A stretch of 8,510 nucleotides of DNA from Pseudoramibacter fermentans (GTDB taxonomy: Bacteria > Bacillota > Clostridia > Eubacteriales > Eubacteriaceae): NCBI GenBank assembly GCA_009493725.1, contig VOGB01000008.1:1-8510 (forward strand), in the 5' to 3' direction. Both the position numbers and the translations under genes were made by a program. How positions within the stretch are numbered: position 1 is the first letter of the stretch; each line of letters starts with the position of its first letter. The notes under the pieces were generated by a model. That model was not told where the DNA came from. It saw only the letters and a program-made list of their open reading frames with translations, and searched no databases. Shown one piece after another: positions 4,686 to 8,510 of this stretch.

Positions 4686-5242
4686 ATGAGTGAGCTAAAA
4701 AGATACCTCATCGTAGCTGGTATAAACGGCGCTGGTAAAAGCACTTTATATCGCGCGAGACCCGAATTATTTACTCACTCCAAACGATTAAATGCCGATG
4801 AAATCCTACAAAAAATGGGTGGCGATTGGCGTAAAGATCGTGATAACTTTAGGGCAATGCGCGAAGAAATAAAACAATTCCAGCGGCTTTAGATATCGGG
4901 CGGAGTATCCATGTTGAAACAACCTTGGCTGGCCAGGGTAGGGCGCAATTGAATTTAATTGATCTGGCTCACCAAAATGGTTTTGAGGTAACACTTTTAT
5001 ACGTGGCGTTATAAAACGAAAAAGTAACAATTAATCGAGTTCATGAACGGGTCAAAAAAGGTGGGCACGGGGTACCAGATGAAGTTGTTAAAAAACGCTA
5101 TAATCAATCAAATTATAATTTAGCAGCAGTTGCATTCAAAGCTGATAACGTCGTGATCTGCGATAATAGCCAAAAATTTGTATCAGTTTACAGAAGAGAG
5201 CATGACCAGGTAATTAAAAATAATTTGCGAGATTTTCCTTGA
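4686..5242 (+). pseudogene. Broken zeta-toxin-like P-loop kinase gene
   Basis: The 5' frame encodes LIVAGINGAGKST (Walker A at residues 12-20) and RLNADEI, as in COG4185/zeta-toxin-like ATPases or kinases, then stops at TAG 4890-4892. In a shifted frame, from about 4877, the protein resumes with IPAALDIGRSIHVETTLAG and, after an in-frame TAA (5012-5014), NRVHERVKKGGHGVPDEVVK, also typical of the family. One lost base near 4875-4880 plus a nonsense mutation explain this. The shifted frame ends at TGA 5240-5242 (about 186 codons, normal length), yet it stays open beyond to TAG 5372-5374; the TGA may itself be a mutated TGG. The product cannot be an active kinase unless these are sequencing errors. 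Confidence 0.85.
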
Positions 5243-5354
5243 ATAAACCCCAAAATCACCTTTGAAGCATCCGTTCAAAAACAATTAAATTCCTTTGTTA
5301 AAAATAATTCAGATTTAAAAATTAGAAATCCCATGAATGATTCAGAAAATAAAA

Positions 5355-5383
5355 ACGATCGGCCTAGTTATTAGGCTGATCGT
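5355..5383. terminator. Bidirectional terminator between convergent genes
   Basis: ACGATCGGCCTA (5355-5366), loop GTTAT and TAGGCTGATCGT (5372-5383) form a 12-bp stem with a single G-U pair. A-rich sequence lies to the left and CTTTAAATTT to the right, so it can end the zeta-like operon on the plus strand and the tra accessory operon on the minus strand. The last codons and stop of the TraD-like gene lie inside it. Confidence 0.75.
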
Positions 5384-5642
5384 CTTTAAATTTATTCGGT
5401 TTATGGGCATTAACGTAATTGGCAAATATTTTTAAAAGTTCTTCGGTTTGTTCGACCGATAGGTTATCAGCTTGAAAGTATTTTTCGAGCAAAGCCCCTT
5501 TTTGAATTAATCGGCGAGAACGGGCTTTGCGGGCTTGCCGATTTTCGTAGTATTTAGATTGCCGTAATTTAAAATCTTCCCGCTCAATTTTTTGTTTTAA
5601 ACGCGCTTGCTGCTCAACTAATTTTTCATATTGATTAGGCAT
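5364..5642 (-). CDS. TraD-like relaxosome accessory protein
   Basis: This 92-residue basic protein is predicted to be helical throughout. After a coiled-coil N-terminus (residues 5-35) it has the motif RKARSRRLIQKGALLEKYF (38-56), close to the RKxRTRRLIxxGG pattern of Ti-type TraD and related mobilisation accessory proteins. These small proteins sit at oriT with the relaxase; their exact job is not settled. The frame is open up to GTG 5654, but AGGTGG (5656-5651) lies 8 bases before the ATG at 5642, making that the likely start. It follows the TraC-like gene by 19 bases in one operon and lies divergent from traA across oriT, which supports a transfer role. Confidence 0.65.
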   Translation of the reverse strand: MPNQYEKLVEQQARLKQKIEREDFKLRQSKYYENRQARKARSRRLIQKGALLEKYFQADNLSVEQTEELLKIFANYVNAHKPNKFKDDQPNN

Positions 5643-5661
5643 AGTCATTACCACCTAACTA

Positions 5662-5871
5662 TTATTGGTTATTTTGAGCTTGATTTAAAAAGGCGGCAAC
5701 TTTTTTAGCAATCATTTTAATCTGCGGAGTGGTAAGTGTCCCATAATCCAAATTGGCTGATCTAATGATTTGCTTACCGAGGTTTTGTTCAATCTTATTT
5801 TTTTCAGCTTTAATCTTTTGATTAAGCTGTTTTAATTTAGCTTCTTGTTTTTCTAAGTTACTTTGAGACAT
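5662..5871 (-). CDS. TraC-like relaxosome accessory protein
   Basis: This is a 69-residue protein with an N-terminal coiled coil rich in Lys, Glu and Gln (residues 4-32), followed by LGKQIIRSANLDYGTLT (31-47) and a short helix (IKMIAKKVAAFL, 51-62). The layout resembles Ti-type TraC and small mobilisation accessory proteins that help the relaxase act at oriT. The frame is open to ATG 5910, but that codon overlaps the -10 of the operon promoter. GGAGGG lies 6 bases before the ATG at 5871, so the shorter start is chosen. It is first in the two-gene minus-strand operon. Assignment rests mainly on size, composition and position next to oriT and traA. Confidence 0.6.
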   Translation of the reverse strand: MSQSNLEKQEAKLKQLNQKIKAEKNKIEQNLGKQIIRSANLDYGTLTTPQIKMIAKKVAAFLNQAQNNQ

Positions 5872-5908
5872 AACGATCCCTCCAATCGTATTAAAAATAA
5901 TTACCGAC

Positions 5909-5937
5909 ACTATATCATTCAGAGAATGTTAAGTCAA
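5909..5937 (-). promoter_or_regulatory. Promoter of the TraC/TraD-like operon
   Basis: On the minus strand TTGACT (5937-5932), exactly 17 bases and TATAGT (5914-5909) match consensus at 5 of 6 positions in each box. Initiation near 5902 gives a leader of about 30 bases before the start at 5871. Confidence 0.8.
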
Positions 5938-6023
5938 AGGATAGAAGTTGAAATAGCGAAGCGGAAGGCATACACTAAAAGTAAATTTAGGAGAATCAGC
6001 AGGCCGAGTGAAACGAGGTCAAT

Positions 6024-6058
6024 GCGCACTTACACACAACAACTAAAGTTGGTTGTGT
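6024..6058 (-). other. Origin of transfer (oriT), RSF1010/MOBQ-like
   Basis: Read on the minus strand, an inverted repeat (ACACAAC-AACT / AGTT-G-GTTGTGT, plus-strand 6034-6058, one bulged base) is followed by TAAGTGCGCATT. TAAGTGCG is the nic-region core known from RSF1010 and pSK41/pGO1-type oriTs, where the relaxase cuts just after it. The geometry of an inverted repeat directly before the core is the same. Its place between the accessory genes and traA supports the call. With the nick on the minus strand, the TraC/TraD-like genes would enter the recipient first and traA last, which is inference from the orientation. Confidence 0.85.
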
Positions 6059-6099
6059 TATTGTACTAAACACTTGTATTAGAAGTCGCCGTTGGCGGC
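6053..6099 (+). promoter_or_regulatory. Weak candidate promoter and hairpin before traA
   Basis: TTGTGT (6053-6058), 18 bases and TATTAG (6077-6082) is the best plus-strand promoter in front of traA, and its -35 overlaps the oriT inverted repeat. A GC-rich hairpin, GTCGCC-gtt-GGCGGC (6085-6099), follows within the leader. If real, relaxase bound at oriT could repress its own gene. Confidence 0.3.
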
Positions 6100-6142
6100 A
6101 ACAAAATCAAACCCATAAACCCAAAGAAAGGTGGTGACTGAC

Positions 6143-8206
6143 ATGGCAATTTTTCACATGAGCTTTAGTAATATTAGTGCTGGAAAAGGAAGAAGTGCAA
6201 TTGCTGGAGCAAGTTATCGAAGTGGCGAAAAATTATTCGATCAAAAAGAAGGTCGAAGCTATTTTTATGCTCGGTCGGTTATGCCAGAAAGCTTTATTTT
6301 AACACCAAAGAATGCGCCAGAATGGGCGAGTGATAGAGAGAAATTATGGAACGAAGTTGAAAGAAAAGACCGTCGAGCAAACTCACGGTACGCTAAAGAG
6401 TTTAACGTGGCTCTACCAGTTGAATTAAGTGAAGATGAACAGAAAGAATTATTGACAAAATATGTACAAGAAAATTTTGTTGATGAAGGTATGGTTGCCG
6501 ATGTGGCAATTCATAGAGATCACCCAGATAATCCGCACGCTCATGTGATGTTAACTAACCGTCCATTTAACCCAGACGGAACGTGGGGATTGAAAAGTAA
6601 ACGAGAAAACATATTAGACGAAAATGGGAACAAGACTTATACAGGAAATAGTCGTTTCCCAAGATCAAGAAAGGTGTGGTTAGTTGATTGGGATAAAAAA
6701 GAAAAAATCAATCAATGGCGGCACAATTGGGCGGCAAGTGTAAATCAGGCTTTGGAGCAAAAAAATATTCCCGATCGGATCAGCGAAAAATCATTTGTGG
6801 AACAGGGAATAGCTGACACACCAATGCAACATGAGGGAATCAATAGTAAGCGGCATGAAAGAAAAGAATTTAACCAACAAGTTAAGAACTATCGTAAGTC
6901 CAAAGCTGGCTATAAAAACAACCAAGAAAAAGTAATCAATAGAGGTCATTTAGATAGCCTAAGTAAACACTTATCGTTTAATGAAAAACGGGTAGTTAAA
7001 GAGTTAAGCCATGAACTGAAAACTTATATCAGTTTGGAGAACTTAGATGATAAACGGCGCATGCTATTTAATTGGAAAAACAGCACCTTAATTAAACATG
7101 CGGTTGGTGAAGATGTGACTAAACAATTATTGACAATTAACCAACAAGAAAGCTCACTCAAAAAAGCAGATGAACTCTTAAATAAAGTAGTTGATCGCAC
7201 GACTAAAAAACTTTATCCAGAGCTTAATTTTGAACAGACCACGCAAGCTGAAAGACGAGAATTAATTAAGGAAACCGATAGCGAACAAACAGTTTTCAAG
7301 GGTAGTGAATTAAACGAACGTTTAATGAACATTCGTGATGATTTGTTGACCCAACAATTATTGACCTTTACCAAACGGCCATACGTTGGCTGGAAGTTAT
7401 TAATGCAACAAGAAAAGGAAGTCAAAATCGAGCTTAAATATACGCTGATGATTCATGATGATAGCTTAGAAAGTCTAGAACACGTTGATCAAGGTCTACT
7501 AGAAAAGTATTCACCAACCGAGCAGCAAAAGATTACTCGCGCAGTCAAAGATTTACGAACAATCATGGCTGTTAAGCAAGTTATTCAAACCCAATACCAG
7601 GAAGTTTTAAGAAGGGCCTTTCCCAAAGGCGATTTAGATGGATTGCCATTGATTAAACAGGAACAAGCCTATACAGCCGTGATGTACTATGATCCTGTTT
7701 TAAAGCCATGTCAGGCTGAAACAATTGAACAGTGGCAAGCAAATCCACCACAGGTGTTCAGTCCCCAAGAACATCAACAAGGACTAGCTTATTTATCGGG
7801 ACAGCTTAGCTTAGATCAGTTAGAAAATCATCACTTACAACGGGTTTTAAAGCATGATGGCACTAAACAACTCTTTTTTGGCGAATGCAAAGCCGATCCG
7901 ACGATTAAGAACAGTCAGATCGAGAAAATCCAAAAGCAGTTAAAAGGGCAACAAGCCAAGGACGACCAGTATAGAAAAGTAAATATTGGACATTATCAAC
8001 CGCTAAATTACAAGTCAGTTAGTCCAAGCTACTACTTAAAGACGGCCTTTAGTAACGCAATCATGACCGCCCTATATGCCCGTGATGAAGATTACGAACG
8101 GCAAAAACAGGCGCAAGGTTTAAAGGAGACTGAGTGGGAAATGACGAAAAAGCAACGGCAACACCAAACTCGAAACCGGCATGAAGATGGGGGCATGCAC
8201 TTGTAA
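6143..8206 (+). CDS. traA: MobA/MobL-type conjugative relaxase TraA
   Basis: This relaxase nicks oriT and carries the transferred strand. From the ATG at 6143 it counts close to 687 residues, the usual size of TraA-like relaxases of Gram-positive plasmids. AAAGGTGG precedes that ATG by about 9 bases; the GTG at 6131 lies inside the ribosome site and is rejected as start. The N-terminal MOBQ domain has AGASYRSG with the candidate catalytic Tyr25, the same position as in RSF1010 MobA, and the metal-binding set HRDHPDNPHAHVML with His124, His132 and His134. Residues beyond about 240 are largely helical and charged, and I see no Walker A motif, so no helicase part. The C-terminus (KKQRQHQTRNRHEDGGMHL) looks natural. 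No type IV channel genes follow; an IS lies directly after it. Confidence 0.95.
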   Translation: MAIFHMSFSNISAGKGRSAIAGASYRSGEKLFDQKEGRSYFYARSVMPESFILTPKNAPEWASDREKLWNEVERKDRRANSRYAKEFNVALPVELSEDEQKELLTKYVQENFVDEGMVADVAIHRDHPDNPHAHVMLTNRPFNPDGTWGLKSKRENILDENGNKTYTGNSRFPRSRKVWLVDWDKKEKINQWRHNWAASVNQALEQKNIPDRISEKSFVEQGIADTPMQHEGINSKRHERKEFNQQVKNYRKSKAGYKNNQEKVINRGHLDSLSKHLSFNEKRVVKELSHELKTYISLENLDDKRRMLFNWKNSTLIKHAVGEDVTKQLLTINQQESSLKKADELLNKVVDRTTKKLYPELNFEQTTQAERRELIKETDSEQTVFKGSELNERLMNIRDDLLTQQLLTFTKRPYVGWKLLMQQEKEVKIELKYTLMIHDDSLESLEHVDQGLLEKYSPTEQQKITRAVKDLRTIMAVKQVIQTQYQEVLRRAFPKGDLDGLPLIKQEQAYTAVMYYDPVLKPCQAETIEQWQANPPQVFSPQEHQQGLAYLSGQLSLDQLENHHLQRVLKHDGTKQLFFGECKADPTIKNSQIEKIQKQLKGQQAKDDQYRKVNIGHYQPLNYKSVSPSYYLKTAFSNAIMTALYARDEDYERQKQAQGLKETEWEMTKKQRQHQTRNRHEDGGMHL

Positions 8207-8510
8207 TCTAAATGTAAAATGGCGAATTGTCAAACTAAGTGCAACGGTTTGTCAAAAAATACTTCATATGGGGTTTCATAGTTTAACACTTTGCGAGGAC
8301 GTTGATTTAACTGCTTTTGGCAGTGCTCAACGTCCTGTTCCGTATAATTATCAATATCTGTTCGCTTGGGAAAATATTCCCGAATTAATCCATTTGTATT
8401 CTCATTTGTTCCACGCTGTTCAGGCGAATATGGATCGGGCCAATAGACAGTAACACCTAACCTTTCGCTGATTTCATCAAGATGAAGAAATTCGGTCCCA
8501 TGATCTGGTG
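8207..8510 (-). mobile_element. IS30-family insertion sequence, partial
   Basis: The transposase 3' end at 8230-8510 identifies the element. Its terminal inverted repeat should lie between the traA stop (8204-8206) and the transposase stop (8230-8232), but without the other end in the window the exact border and target duplication cannot be set. Confidence 0.75.
8230..8510 (-). CDS. IS30-family transposase, C-terminal part
   Basis: Ninety-two C-terminal residues are visible; the gene continues past the window edge. The frame opens with PDHGTEF and continues to PYSPEQRGTNENTNGLIREY. The Asp at visible residue 2 and Glu at visible residue 36 are 33 residues apart, the D(33)E spacing of IS30-family DDE transposases. 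After NQRPRKVLNYETPYEVF it ends PLHLV and TGA 8232-8230, normal for the family. No frameshift or stop is seen in this part, so the element may be intact. It points toward traA, so its own transcription converges on the relaxase gene. Confidence 0.92.
   Translation of the reverse strand, partial: PDHGTEFLHLDEISERLGVTVYWPDPYSPEQRGTNENTNGLIREYFPKRTDIDNYTEQDVEHCQKQLNQRPRKVLNYETPYEVFFDKPLHLV

Noticed and set aside
5863..6069. 68-residue plus-strand frame across the oriT region
   Set aside because: It has no ribosome site, covers the minus-strand promoter and oriT, and its peptide has no protein-like character.
8181..8453. 90-residue plus-strand frame at the right end
   Set aside because: It is antisense to a clear IS30-family transposase and overlaps the end of traA.

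Overview
The window reads as a stretch of a medium-sized theta-replicating plasmid from a lactic acid bacterium of the Lactobacillaceae. The evidence is its moderate to low GC, strong AAAGGAGG and AGGTGG ribosome binding sites, a RepA_N-type initiator with iterons inside its gene, DUF536-type proteins, a MOBQ/TraA relaxase and an IS30-family element. All family names come from reading the sequence; no database was searched.

Left part (1-1980): nested inverted repeats (1-107), a Trp-rich protein of unknown function (166-660, minus), a serine resolvase/invertase (752-1390, minus) and an AT-rich gene for a small secreted protein (1472-1894, minus). The secreted-protein gene shares an upstream region containing an 8-bp inverted repeat with a divergent DUF536-type gene (1984-2499, plus).

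Replication module (2478-4336): a decayed second DUF536-type gene (2478-2636, minus), then about 590 bp with no long gene, then the replication initiator (3230-4336). This leader is the most interesting part. It appears to hold a promoter facing rep, a convergent antisense RNA with its own promoter and terminator, and two mutually exclusive RNA structures: a 12-bp long-range antiterminator and a 13-bp terminator-like hairpin. Further down are a 25-codon leader ORF inside a large stem-loop and a stem that masks the rep Shine-Dalgarno. Together they suggest layered copy-number control. Three 36-bp identical palindromic iterons lie inside the rep gene and probably mark the origin.

Maintenance module (4337-5383): a small intact ORF is followed one base later by a zeta-toxin-like P-loop kinase gene broken by a frameshift and at least one stop. 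It ends at a bidirectional terminator.

Mobilisation module (5364-8206): two short TraD- and TraC-like accessory genes (minus) diverge from a complete 688-residue TraA/MobA-type relaxase (plus). The intergenic region between them holds an RSF1010/MOBQ-like oriT with a recognisable nic motif. The gene order resembles the traC-traD/oriT/traA layout of Ti-type plasmids. An IS30-family element (8207-8510, cut by the window end) begins directly after traA. No conjugation-channel genes are visible, so on this evidence the plasmid would be mobilisable rather than self-transmissible.
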